Assembly: GCA_007922305.1 (NCBI GenBank)
Contig: ML677374.1
Location: forward strand, 5,405,991 to 5,469,990
Source of the DNA: Dermatemys mawii
Lineage: Eukaryota; Chordata; Testudines; Dermatemydidae
Length of the DNA stretch: 64,000 nucleotides
Direction of reading: 5' to 3'
This document shows, in pieces, positions 13,201-27,665 of the stretch. The translations under genes were made by a program, and so were the position numbers. The notes below the pieces were generated by a model. It saw only the letters and a list, made by a program, of their open reading frames with translations. It had not been told where the DNA came from and searched no databases. Within the stretch, counting starts at the first letter, position 1, and every line of letters begins with the position of its first letter.

Positions 13201-14050
13201 TTAGTTTCCCCATGAGTCTCTTTACCTATGCAAAGAGTTTCTTCTTCATATAACTTCAAAATAATTATTTTATAATTTCAATCTCAGCTACCCAATTGAG
13301 AAAATAGAGACTCACTGTTTTCCCATAATAATCTCCCCATTTTGTATTATCGTAAGGAAAAAGAAAATGCATGTAATGTTACTGAACGTACAATGCAATA
13401 TATGTTTGCTCCCTGCGACGAGGTCATGGATCTCACAGTTTGTAGCAGGTGGCCAGACATCTCTGGAAATGCTGCCAAGATTTTAGAGGAAAGCAGCCGC
13501 TTGAGATTTGGGCTACAAATAGCCCAGCAATCAGGAATTCCAGGGGAGTGGGAAGAATGCCCACAAGCTGAGTTGTCAGCAAGCACCCGACTCATGAGGG
13601 AAAGTAAACACAAGAAAGAAAGAGGCTGTAGGAGCCTGAAGATCTTAGAAGACCACATGGGCATTCTCTCCGGCTTGCACTCATCTCTGGGATGTCTGAA
13701 GCTCTCTCTTATTGTCTGGGTTCGAATCTACATAAAACCCTACCTAATATTCTTATCACTATGAGTACATTTGGTTGTATGAAAACTCTGCAAGTGATCC
13801 CATACTGACGTAAACTGTACCTTCCTTCCAAAGAACTGCTTCCTTCAGTTCTAAGCTACCAGAACACGTAAGATACCAATTCCTCCTCTGGACCCATCCA
13901 AAGAAACCCACCAGTAAATAAAGGTTGCCACACGGTATGTTGAAAACAGAACATTCACAATTAAAGGTCAGGTTCACTACATATTCTCCTGTATTTAGAC
14001 CCAATGGGACAACTCAAGGAAACATTTAGGAGATGGCCTATCATGTTTAG

Positions 14051-14612
14051 ATGTACCTTGCAACACCAGCTACGGCGGTGCCATGTGAACGCCTATTCTC
14101 ACTTTCAGATGATATAAATAAGAAGCTGGCAGCATTATCTCCCATAAATGTCAACAAACATGCTTGTATTTGTGAGTGGCTGAACCTGAAGTAGGACTGA
14201 GTAGACTTGTAGGCTCTAAAGTTTAACATTATTGTATTTTAAAGAGCAGTCGTGAAAAAAATATTGTGAAAGTGCAACTTACAAATGTAGAAAAAGAGAT
14301 TGCACTACAATACTTGTATGAGGTGAACTGAAAATTACTATTTTCTTTTTTTTTTTTACAGTGCAAATATTTATAATAAAAATGATAATGTAAAGTGAGC
14401 CCTGTATATTTTGTATTCTGTGCTGTAATTGAAATCAATATATTTGAAAATGTAGAAAAACCATCCAAAAATATTATAAATTTAAATTGGCATTCTATAA
14501 TTGTTTAACATTGTTATTAAAACTGTGATTAATCACAACTTTTTAAAAAAATCTAGTTAATTTGTTTTACGTTAATCGCTTAAGTTAACTGTGAATAATT
14601 GACAGCCCTTCT
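14051..14612 (+). mobile_element. hAT transposon, 3' end
   Basis: A 5'-truncated autonomous-type element. It begins inside the last part of the transposase gene (14060-14194), continues through an AT-rich 3' region with a poly-T run, and ends in the GATTAATC-rich stretch closing with TTGACAGCCCT at about 14612, which I recognise as the terminus of a hAT family common in amniotes. No matching 5' end is present in the window. Confidence 0.75.
14060..14194 (+). pseudogene. hAT transposase C-terminal fragment (dimerisation region)
   Basis: Forty-four residues remain before a TAG stop, including AVPCERLFSLSDDINKKLAA and a terminal EWLNLK. The 'P-ERLFS' block followed by a basic stretch and a hydrophobic end is the conserved hAT dimerisation motif (Dimer_Tnp_hAT). 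A TAG at 14048-14050 closes the frame upstream, and the DNA-binding and catalytic parts are absent, so the copy cannot be active. Confidence 0.75.
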
Positions 14613-15002
14613 TTTTATGGCATATTTTTAACCTGATGCAAATTTTTCTGGTTGAGCTATAAATGACTATTTTCATTAGAATAGGAGCTTGTAATGGAAA
14701 TGTTGAGATGTGACAAAACTTTAACTACATAAATTCCAGCATGATGCTACACTTCTAAAATTATATTTAATTGAATTTTTCATGTTGAGAAGTATCAAAA
14801 TCATCATTTGTTTCACATCCATTGCCTTATAGAATAAACATTCCCCAGCCACCAGTATTTGCACACTGGATTTTTTTTTTTAAAAGGCTTGTTGATAACA
14901 ACGCTATGTCTTGTCTCAAGAATGTAAGTTAAGAAACTGTTTTAGAAAGTCACCATTTCACATTAAACTTGCATGTACAAAAAGACAAAAAGTGCTAAGC
15001 TA

Positions 15003-17348
<2,346 letters not shown>

Positions 17349-17420
17349 TTAACACAAGGTAATTCTCAAAGTTACATTTACTAGAGATCCAAGAGGTCCC
17401 TCACTCATCTTTCATTCCAA

Positions 17421-17511
17421 GGCCTTGATTTTCAGAATTACTGAGTGCTGCCAACTGCCACTAGTTTCAACTAGAATTGTGAGTGCTCACAGTTTCTGAA
17501 AATCAGGCCCC
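17421..17511. repeat. Palindromic MITE (GGCCTGATTTTCAGA type)
   Basis: GGCCTTGATTTTCAGAA at the left is mirrored by TTTCTGAAAATCAGGCC at the right. The same terminus occurs at 51808 and 54838. Confidence 0.7.
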
Positions 17512-18870
17512 AAGTGTTCCTGCTGAACTTTAAGAACAGGACTGTCTTAATAATGCAGAATTGTTTAAGTTGTTCGAAGGATTCAGTACTGCATATCTGC
17601 AATCATCAGGAACAACTTCCAGATTGAATGCAAACATCTTTATACATATTATTATTGACTCTCTGGGGAAAGAAGGTCTAGATTCTGGGTCAATCACTTT
17701 AGTTGGTTGCCATTTTCTTGCATTTTTAAGGAGCAGACACTTACAAATAATCCTAACATGTTCTGCCGTGCAGAGTTATCTATGTTTGGTTTCAATTCTG
17801 CTGTGGGAGAAATGAGATGGGAGCAGGGAGGTGAGAGGAAGGAACATGCAGCGGATACAAGGCAATGGAGACAACATTGTTAATAATAATGATATGTAAA
17901 AAACATTATTGCATAGAATGAAATTAAGAAATGCTGTCCTCTGGGACACCATAGAGTGCATGTAGCAGATCCAATGGCAGGTAATTAGGTTCAGTGACGA
18001 TACCATTCAACATTTTTCCTTGTGTCCTTTAAAAAACATGTGCTTTTATCACTTTGCCTGGGTGAAATTGACCAACGGCCAATCTAAACCAGGAATCTGG
18101 AGATTAATTAAGACCCCAACATTGGAGGATTATATTTGGTTTTACATGCATTCAGAATCATTTTTGGAGCAATGTTCATTTCCTCAGTTAATTTAACCAC
18201 AAAATAAAAGGGCTGCCTGAGATGCTATTTACCCTTTACCACAGTTCCAGCGTTCTCCCTCTCCGTGATCCCAGCCTCCCTTCTCCCTCATCTGTCTGTT
18301 TCATCCCTCTCTTCTTCTGTTTCTCTCATATGCCTTTGTACTGCCACCTTCCCCCCTTTGCTTATTTTCTTTGCTGGCTTTGTTGCTCCACAAAACATCC
18401 TTCCCGTGAGCTCTGAATTTATCATATTCTCTGTTTTCATGTCTCTTAATTTCTGCACAATGGGATCTTCAAGCCCATAGGTATAAGCAAGACCTATTTT
18501 TTTGCATTATCATAGGCTCAAGTGGCAGAAAACCAAACAGAAAAAACAACGAATAATAAAATAACCCTACTCTAATGTATAATTATAAAGGTACTTGTGT
18601 CATTCATATTAGTCAGCATTTTTTATTACTAACCACGTATAAGTTGGTGATGTGGCTCAGCAGAAGTGAACAACCAGCAATGATTTATAAAAACAAAAAG
18701 CAAATTTTAAGCAACATAATTCAGAAATCAAGTTACCATAAGCAAAAGCAAATATAACAAGAAGGATTCCTTAAGCTGGGCTTCAAACAGCCTTCTCTGC
18801 CCCTTCATGAATAGGCTCTACCCTTCCAAAGGCAATCTCGTCCTCCCATATCTCCAGTAGTCTGTTCAAA

Positions 18871-18937
18871 ACTTGATCCTGCTCCACTTGACGTCAATAG
18901 CAAAATGCTCACTGACATCAACAGAGAAGGATCAAGC
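18871..18937. repeat. Palindromic MITE remnant
   Basis: ACTTGATCCTGCTCC is mirrored by a diverged AGAAGGATCAAGCC, with ACGTCAATAGCAAAATGC between. The 'TTGACTTCAATGG'-like centre is typical of these short elements. Confidence 0.55.
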
Positions 18938-19204
18938 CTTCCAGCCCTTCCTGGGTGTACAGCGAAGCTGGAATGAAACTGGAGTGTGATGGGAAATGAA
19001 GTAGTGTCCCTGGAGCGTGTCATGCTATTATTTCCAAGCATTTAAAACTGAGTTGTGGGGCGGGAGGGGGAAGAAGTGTCTTCAACAAGAACTCATCCAA
19101 GGAGTGAATATTTTTTCTAGAACATATTGAGGGAAATCGGTTTTGTCATTTTTAAGATTGAGAGAAAAGATTAATAGTTTGCAGTTATACTGGATTTTCA
19201 GGCA

Positions 19205-19328
19205 AAGATTTCGAAGGACTTTATAGACAACAGTAATCCAGCCTCCCAACCCCCTCAGGAGACTGTATTATGCTGGTTTTACAGATGGGTTAACTGAGGC
19301 ACAGAGAGGTTAAGCTGCTTGCTGCAGG

Positions 19329-19377
<49 letters not shown>

Positions 19378-19400
19378 ACAACGAGTCTGTGGTCACATAG
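19205..19400 (-). repeat. CORE-SINE/MIR-type fragment containing a CA run
   Basis: The plus strand shows the reversed MIR-type body: TTTTACAGATGGGTTAACTG, then GGCACAGAGAGGTTAAG, then CAGGTCACAC, which has slid into a perfect (AC)n run of about 46 bp at 19331-19376. The microsatellite probably arose from the ACAC already present in the SINE. Confidence 0.7.
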
Positions 19401-20143
19401 GAGAATGTTTTGTTTTGAAAAACCTCTCAAAAGACTCTTCATTACACTGACTTAGGGCCTGTGCCAAAGCCACAAAAGTCATTGGAAAGACTCCCAGGGA
19501 CTTCTGTGGGCTTCTGATCAGACCCCTAGCTCTCAAAAGAGCAATTACAATTTATTATATCTATTTATTGTATCAATTTATTGATACAAGACTACTGGGT
19601 CAAAAATATGTGTTCTAAAAAGTTCCCAGCTATAGATCCTTAAACTGCCTTGTTTCCAAAGGAACTATTACAATCTACATTAAAATATCAGACCTAGCAT
19701 TGAAATATTAAAATGTTTGCAAGATTTTATACATTTTTTTTAAAACCACTTATAAAAGCAAGATTTTTTTACCATTTCTATAACAAACAATGTACCAATC
19801 ACTACTTTTTAGTTCCTTAACATCCAGTGAAAAGACTAGTAACACATGATTAGTGTCTCCTGCAGAAATGGAAGTGGAAGCTTAAATGTAGGCATATAAA
19901 ATATTGCTAATAAGTGATTGTATTTCATATAGAAACAGAGGAGTCTGGTATGACAGTAACTTGCATATGATTGGTTGCATATGAAGCAAAAATTGAGTGT
20001 AAATACTATCAAGATGTATTAATTTCTTCCTCTCAACAGTTTTGCAGATAATTGTGAATATCTTCATAGTAAAATATGAGAACAAAAAAAATATTTTGGG
20101 GGGAATATACATGAAAAGACAGGAAAAGAGAAAAATATACTCT

Positions 20144-20238
20144 GGGTCAAATTCTGCCCTCAGTTATACCGGTGTAACTCTTGGAATCACTTCATTGGCT
20201 TCAATAGAGTTTTATGAATTTACAGCAGTGTAACTGGT
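20144..20238. repeat. Palindromic MITE (GTGTAACT type)
   Basis: The left end GGGTCAAATTCTGCCCTCAG leads to TATACCGGTGTAACTC; the right half gives TTTACAGCAGTGTAACTG. Only part of the right terminus survives. Confidence 0.6.
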
Positions 20239-22235
20239 CTTTTAATCATAAAAATTGAAAACCTCCACAGGGGCTTTTTCCACCCCAACTGCCAAAGAAT
20301 AATGCGTGTCCAAAAACAAATATAAGCACATTTAAAGGAAATTATATAAACTACATTATATTTACACCCTATTTTTACAACATACATCTTCCAAGGCATG
20401 CATTTAAGTGTTGCTTTTCAGTGCCAAAACATTTTCTGTTCAAGAATATTTTGTAGACAGAAAGTGGAGACCTTGTAAAACATGGTTCTCATGTGGTTAA
20501 ACTTAGTACTGTTAAAAAACAACTATCATATTTGTTTAGACGTATTTCTGAAAAAATTATAATGATGTCAACAAATCCATACTGGAAAGTTTTATAACAC
20601 TGGAATCTTTAATGTTACCCCAGTCTCAATTTACCAGAGTTTTCTTTAATACATTCCCAAACTACTTTCTCTTAAAGGACTTCTAGAGTCCAGTGGTTTT
20701 TAAAACTGATATATGTGGTAAAACTGTTAGAGAAATATATATTCATGTAATTGTGAATTCTTTAACATCTTCTTGGAAACTATAAATCCTAATTATTATG
20801 TGTACGTGATCAAGTTTTCAAGCTTCATAAGTGATAACAAAACAAGAATGGTGATGATGGGTGGTGACTAACTTGTTTCTACTGTGAACTCCTGCTCTTT
20901 ACTCCCCCTTAACCTGTCAACACCTCATAAATTTCTTTGAGTACTGAAGTTATAAGCCAATTGGCCTCACTTAAAAAAAATAAATTTAAATGAATATTTG
21001 ACGTATAATAACTTTCAACACATTAAACCATAATTTTTATTGCAAGGGCTATGATGCAGCAAGATAAAACTAAAAAAGAATTAATCAGTTTATAAAACAA
21101 GACGGGGACTAATGGGTATAAAGTATACATTGTCCTTATTTTCAATGTGTCACCTTGACAGATGATAGGACTATATTTAACAGATACCAAAATGATCAAA
21201 GATCCTATTTTTCTAGGTCTGGGTCTTTTTGAACTACTGTACATGGATCAGCAAGTCAAAAAGACACAACTAATAACAATGGGACCCATAACCCCCTCCT
21301 GTGGAACAATCTACAGGAAAGGACAAAAAGTGGAGGACATCTCTCTGATATCCTCTCTGATGGAGACTTCTTCCTAATTATTTCATTAGTGGGGAGTAGG
21401 CCCAACACACAACAGATCCCTGGGATCTACAAGAGCCCAGGGCCATCCACCTTCATCCATACTGGTCCTGGGTCTCCCACACCACTTCACTTTGCTCTGG
21501 CTCCAATGGAGCCACTCTGGCAGCCAACAGCAGGGTGACGTAAGGCCCTATGCAAATGGAACACTGACTGCATGCTTTTTATTTTCACCTTCAGCTCTGC
21601 AGCAAGCAAGAGTAGGGTATGGAGGTGGGGGGCATTGAGATGATGCATGTCCTCCAGCCTGCACCTCTTAGCACAAAAATCACTTCTTAGGTCTGGCCTC
21701 AGAGTCTGGTGGAAGACACTGTCTTTATGAATGGGAAGGAGACGTATGTGAATAGGATCCCCTCTGCATGTGGATCTCAAATTTAGTACAACAATAATAA
21801 AAACTTTAGTACTCTGGGCTTCACCCTGTTTAACTCTAATGAAAGTTTTGTCTGAATTAGTAATGCAAAACAGGGCCCTATATCACAACTTTGAGTGCTT
21901 TACAAGCACTGGGCCTACTCTTACTCCAAATGAAAACAGCAGCAAATCTCCTATTAAAAGCCAAATTCGTCCTACAGAGAAGCAAAGAAATGCCAGCAAC
22001 TTTATTCTGAAACAGTGATCAAGCTGGATACAGAACACAGGAATTCCTGTCCCCAGTCCAATGTCCTAACCACTGGGAAATAGTGTCTTAAATAATTTCT
22101 TATTACACTGAGTAGAAGATTAAAATTAAAAATGTTCATGAGTTCACCAGTTAAAATGTCAAAAAGAATCAAGCACCTTACTTTTTGAGCAGTATCAAAG
22201 CTGCACAACAAATATTTAGTTTCCCCTCATATTTT

Positions 22236-22330
22236 GGTCTTGATTCAGAGGAGCAGTTAAGCACATACTTAAATCTCTCTCTATTCAGGACAGTACTTAA
22301 GTTCCACTGACTTCAATTTAAAGGTAAACA
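22236..22330. repeat. MITE-like remnant
   Basis: TTGATTCAGAGGAGCAGTTA, then AGCACATACTT, then CCACTGACTTCAATTTAAAG resemble a known reptile palindromic element whose centre is CATTGACTTCAATGG. Only half is clear. Confidence 0.4.
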
Positions 22331-25271
22331 CATGGTAGTAATTGCCTTACATCCCTAAGATGGAGGGACCTGGAGGGAAAAGGAAGGGAGTTGGTAGAAG
22401 CCCGCCTCGAATAATTATGGAATAAACATGAGGGTACCTGCACTGTACATTTTTATCTGCTGGGTAGTCTCAGACATCTAATAATAAAGTTGCGGCCTGA
22501 TTTAACCCATGTCTAATGTCTCCTGTCCTTCTTTTGGAAGAGCCAAACAAGGTGCTGCCCTCACACAGTAACGCTTTCCTGAATCTGGGTGTTCCTGAAT
22601 GACAACCTATATCTTATTTAAATGCATGTAAGGTTTGTACATGGCCTGGGGAAAAATGAGAAGAGCAATTGCTACTAGAAAAGGACTTAAAAGAGCAAAC
22701 AGTTGATAAACAAGAGAAAGGCCACATTTCCTCAGATCTTACAAAGAAGAGACTTTGAGTAATAAAATGTAGGCTTTTTTTATGCCTCCAGTATAACATG
22801 AGAAGTGAGTATTTTAGAAATGAAGGATAATTGCTGATTGTTGTAACAAATCCTTAGACTCAACTTCTACAAATGTCTTTTTTGTTGCATCACAGTAAAA
22901 GTGTTTAAAAAAGGATCATAGTAGTGATACTAATTTAAACATTCTGATTTTCTATTTTGTTTTGTTGAGTGAGATTTAAGGTGGATTATAAGTATTAAAA
23001 TATTTTTTTTATCTAAGCAGACAATTATATAGTGCCAAAAACAGGCATACAGGGTTTCTCAAAAAGCTACATCTGTCTGAAAAATAAATGTTACCCTTTT
23101 TTATGTCTCAAAACTGTGGTTTCATAAATGAAATAGTTACATGAAATTCTTTTAAAATTCATTTTATAAAGCAAAAGAAATTAAGACATTCATATTGCAT
23201 TATTGTATATTTTTAGCTTCAAACTAGGAGATTAAAATTTACTCATTAGGTAAAAGAGATAATTCACATACATATGATATAGTAGAACTGATCTAAAATT
23301 TACACTGTATTTGGGTTAATTAGTCTCATTCTACCTGTTTAGAATTATGTTGCCAAAGAATAAGTTTTTATGTTTGTTGCATTAACAAAGACACCAACTG
23401 ACCATTATTATCTGTATCCTACAAACTGGTGAACAATTGAAACTCTAAAATGTGAACGTATTTTAATTTTGAAGGGAAAAGATATATCAACAATGAATTA
23501 GTAAACAAACTGGTAAATAATGTCTTTCAAAGTACTGGCAGGAAAATACTGCATGAAATTTACAGTTACATTTGCAAGAAGAGTCACAAATCGTATCTCT
23601 CTCAAGAATAACCATAGTGATTTTAAATTATAAATGTTGTAAATAAATTAGTTTATAGTGTTTTACCTAAAATCAAGTAAATAAAGACATGATCCCAGTT
23701 TCCATTCCATGGAGCAATGAAGAAAATCTACCCGAAAAATATTTACAGGCCCTTGAATTCAACAGACAATAAACTGTCAAATCTTTGCTCATTTTGCCGA
23801 CATAATTTGAAGTCTCATGAAGATTTTAATGGAAACAACATGCCCGACATCTTTTTCACTCCCTGCCCCAAGTATATTTTTTTGTCCCAATGTCTATGTA
23901 GGCAAGTAAAGACTATTTTCTTGTGCGCCAAGACTGGCATCAAACAGACCACAAGAGAGTCCTGTAAAACACAAGCAATGATTTTAAAATCTATTATATT
24001 TCATATATTCTTCTCTTTAATCTAGGTCTTTTAATCTTGTTTCACTCTAAAATCATTTCTGGTTGACAAGTGTCTATGCCTGTCTTTGTTGAAGCTAGGG
24101 AACCCTGCTTTATGAATCTATGCTACTGATGCATCCATATATTAGATAATTCACATTCAAAACTTTTTGTCTGATTCCTGTATCGTTAATTGGGAAAAAC
24201 TATCAGACGGAATGCTCAACTACATGGAAAACTACATTTACAAATGAATCCTAGGAAGATAATTTCAGTATGTAAGCAACAGCACAGGTTATTTTACCCC
24301 AAAAAGGCCTATCTTGAACTCTCCATTACTTTGAGTTATTATTTCTCATAACATCTGCAGCACAAATGCTTTCATAATTCATTTATATTTTAAAAACTAT
24401 TTTGATGCTACACTATAGACACTAGTAAAACTCTCACACAGTAACTATCTCCACTATATGGAAATTCCACATTATTTCCTTTTGTTCTTAGCCCTTATTT
24501 AACAGAAATTGGTGCCCCATTGTTCTTGTATTTGAGCTAGTTCGAATATCCCTTTTAGTATCTATCCTTTCTATTCTCTTAAGAATGCTGTAGACTGTGA
24601 GGCTCTTAAGGCTCATTTTTTCCACAGAATACAGATTGAGGGATAATATTCTGATCTGGATGTAACAGGGATGTATGTGAACAATTCCCATTAGTGGTAA
24701 TGAGAACTGCATATATAAATCACTAGACACTTACAGTACGTAGTCCCTAACAGCTCTTGAAATCTTCTGCCTAAGATCCTCACACCCCCATATCATTCTA
24801 GTTATCTAAATCTGTACCCAGCTGATCATACACTTTTTATAATAAGGTAATTAGGAGGGTACACAATACTGTGAGTGAGGCTGCATACGTCTCTTGCACA
24901 GAATAACATCTTATGATTATTTTTTCCATGCCCATTCAGTATTTATTGATCTGGTTATGGCAATAGGCTGCAATGATAAATGTTTAAAAAATATATTGTT
25001 TTTATTACAAAAATGTGCTGATTATTAAGAAACAACATGTCTTTTGACATAGTGAGAAGAATTACTGAATGCCTGTTTAGTGTTCTTAGAAATGTTTCAT
25101 CATTTAAAGGGTTTCCTGAGTGGGAAACAGTCAGTCATTATTATTTCATTTTGCTTGGTATAATATTTTATTACTACCTAATTTGACTTACTACAGGGAA
25201 ACCTATAGTAGCTGGTGTCTTCTGTCCATAAGCAAGGAAAGTGTTTAGACACGTCATTGTGGGAAAAGAGA

Positions 25272-25296
25272 GTGTGTGTGTGTGTGTGTGTGTGTG
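25272..25296 (+). repeat. (GT)n microsatellite
   Basis: About 12 uninterrupted GT units, 330 bp into the minus-strand intron that follows the 45-nt exon. Confidence 0.95.
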
Positions 25297-25622
25297 ATAT
25301 ATTGTATTCACCTTTGCCTAACTGAATTATTTTTAATTTTTTCTAACACCTTGGCTACTTTAAAAACTAAGTTTCCCTACTTCAAATATTAATTAAAATA
25401 TCTACTTTAAAATATTAAATATCATGAGAAAAACACAGTGCACATATTTGTTTCTTGAACACTTGATGGTGAATATTTATCCATATTTTAAAAGTAGGTG
25501 TATACAGTGCTTCCACCTATGGATCAGCCCATGCAGTAAAAAAACCAATTTGCATGTAAAGTTATTTTCAGTGAGTACACCAAATGAATTATAGGCATGC
25601 TGGGATTGAACTCAGAACTCAC

Positions 25623-25667
25623 CAAGGAGCTTTTATGGAAAAACATCCTGCTCCAAACAGGTAAGGT
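25623..25667 (-). CDS. BCAS3: BCAS3 45-nt coding exon
   Basis: This short exon is absent from a standard ORF view and was found by extending the BCAS3 protein between its neighbours. It reads GG|A then PYLFGAGCFSIKAP then TG|C, so it is entered and left at phase 2 and is exactly 45 nt. The donor GTGAGT is good; the acceptor has a C/T tract about 10 nt back but ends CATGAAG, which is poor. The peptide matches human BCAS3 residue for residue as I remember it. Because the length is a multiple of three and the phases match, skipping it would join Gly directly to Lys without a frameshift, so regulated skipping is possible. That is inference; the sequence alone does not show it. Confidence 0.95.
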
Positions 25668-27467
25668 CTTCATGTAAAGGGGAAAAATGCACAAAAATTA
25701 GATGAACACTCATTATCAACAAGAACATGCTATTCAGATTTAAGATAAAAGTAAATTAAATAATTTTCGTAACTGTTTGCAAGGCTCCTGAAAGTATGCT
25801 GAACTCTAATGTAACAAGCATGCGGATGAGGAACTCATGTGAGTAGCCGAACTGACATCAATGTGCCTATTCAGGGAAGCAAGTGTTTACAGGATCAGGC
25901 CCTTCATGCAGTAACTGCTGTAAATACAACATCCACATGCTGCTATCACTTTTAATATGGACAGATTTTGAAAAGTTAGAGTTTTCCTTTTTGAAATGCT
26001 CTGGCAATGCCTTGTAAGAGGCACTAAAGAGAAAACACAGAGTTGAGGGCCTTGAAACAACATTGATGTCAATATTAATAATCAGATTAACAAAGTAATT
26101 TAGCATCATGGTAGCAGATGTGTGGGTGTTGGTCATTAAATGTTTAAAATCTGACAACAGCCCAAAAAAATAACTGCCAAAAAGAGATCAGTTCTACAAT
26201 AAATAAACTTCAGGTAGCACCACCATCTTTTAAGGAAGTTCATTCCCTTCCCTCTTCCCCATTTTAAAAACACAATCTTGGAAATTAAAATGCGTAACAG
26301 TGGCATGATATGCTAGTCTATTTTTCCTTGCAAGCTAATTTGGAATGCAGCAAAGAAAAGAATCACTAACTTGAAATGCAACACATCCGATATAAAATTT
26401 AATACCGATGCACAACTTAATCTGTTTCACCACTTCTTAAAATTCTCTCTACAGCACAATATCAGCTTTAAAAACTAGTTTCTATAATGTACAGTATACC
26501 TTTTCAACCAACTCCCCATGCCCTACAATCAATTTTTTAATCAGTTTGTTTGTTTTAAATCATCCTGGCATAAGCCACAATCACACTGACATTTGTTTAC
26601 ATTCTGCAAAAAAGGGAGATGATAAATTTAAAGCCAGTTGTGTGTTTGGGGCACTTATAATCGTTATCTGGGGGCATTTAGCACTACCCATATAATTGCT
26701 GCAGTCAGTTTTTTTAAATACAGATGTGTCCTTACTTTTTATACACTTGAGTTAAGGACAAAGAATTGTTAGATGAAACAGAAGTGAAATATTTTCAGCC
26801 ACCCAAATAAAACAAGTGGCTGTCACATAAGGGAGTGTTAGGAATGTAGATATACGTTTTCACGTTAAATTTATACCAATTTGATACGAGAGCAATACCA
26901 CTGAACACACATGTCTTTTTAAGAACACAGTTACGTAAAGTTAAAGAAAACAAAAATGTTACACCTGCGTGCTTAGGGATCTTAATATGTACTTATCCAA
27001 ACAAAGACAAGAAAATTGCCAGGACAATGAAGTAATCCATACAGTATAACATTTTTGAATTAATACAAGTTTTGGTTTTGTAAGTCAACGACCAAATGAA
27101 AGATATTACAAACTCTGCAGCTTTTTCATGTATAGTAACGTCTCTTTTAATTAAATTGTTTTCATCTACATGCCTGCTGGGGTCCCTGTTCTGCATCAAG
27201 GTTCACCAAGGTGGAACCATTGGCCATTCAGGAAATGCCTCGCCATTCTAGAACAGTGCTAGAACCCAGTTTAATTGGATGAACTGACATCTAACATAGA
27301 CAGCTAGTTATTGTCCCAAAACCCACTCCAAGGATTCATCAAGAGATTAACAAAGTGTGGCTGGACTTAAGAAACCTTTAACAAAAAACAGAACTCTTCA
27401 TTATTCTTCACAACCCATTACCTACATACTCAAGGATCTGCTTGGCCTAAATCTGCAAAGCCATTAG

Positions 27468-27665
27468 TTAGTGGTCTAATCATGGGACTAGGAGCTCATA
27501 ATTTCTGAGTTGTAATCCTGGCTGAGTCCTACCTAAAGCAAATCAGTTTACTTCTCTGCCTCAGTTTCTCCATTGGTAAAAACAGGGAAAATAATACTTA
27601 CCTAAGATCACAAGAACATTGAAAGAATTAAGTATTTGTTTGAAAATTCTATAAATTATTACTAA
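27468..27665 (+). repeat. MIR/CORE-SINE, full-length type
   Basis: In order: a tRNA-like start (GTGGTCTAATCATGGGACTA), a box B-like stretch (GAGTTGTAATCCTGGC), CTCTGCCTCAGTTTCTCCAT, then AAAATAATACTTACCTAAG. This is the MIR layout read on the plus strand, diverged. Confidence 0.75.
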
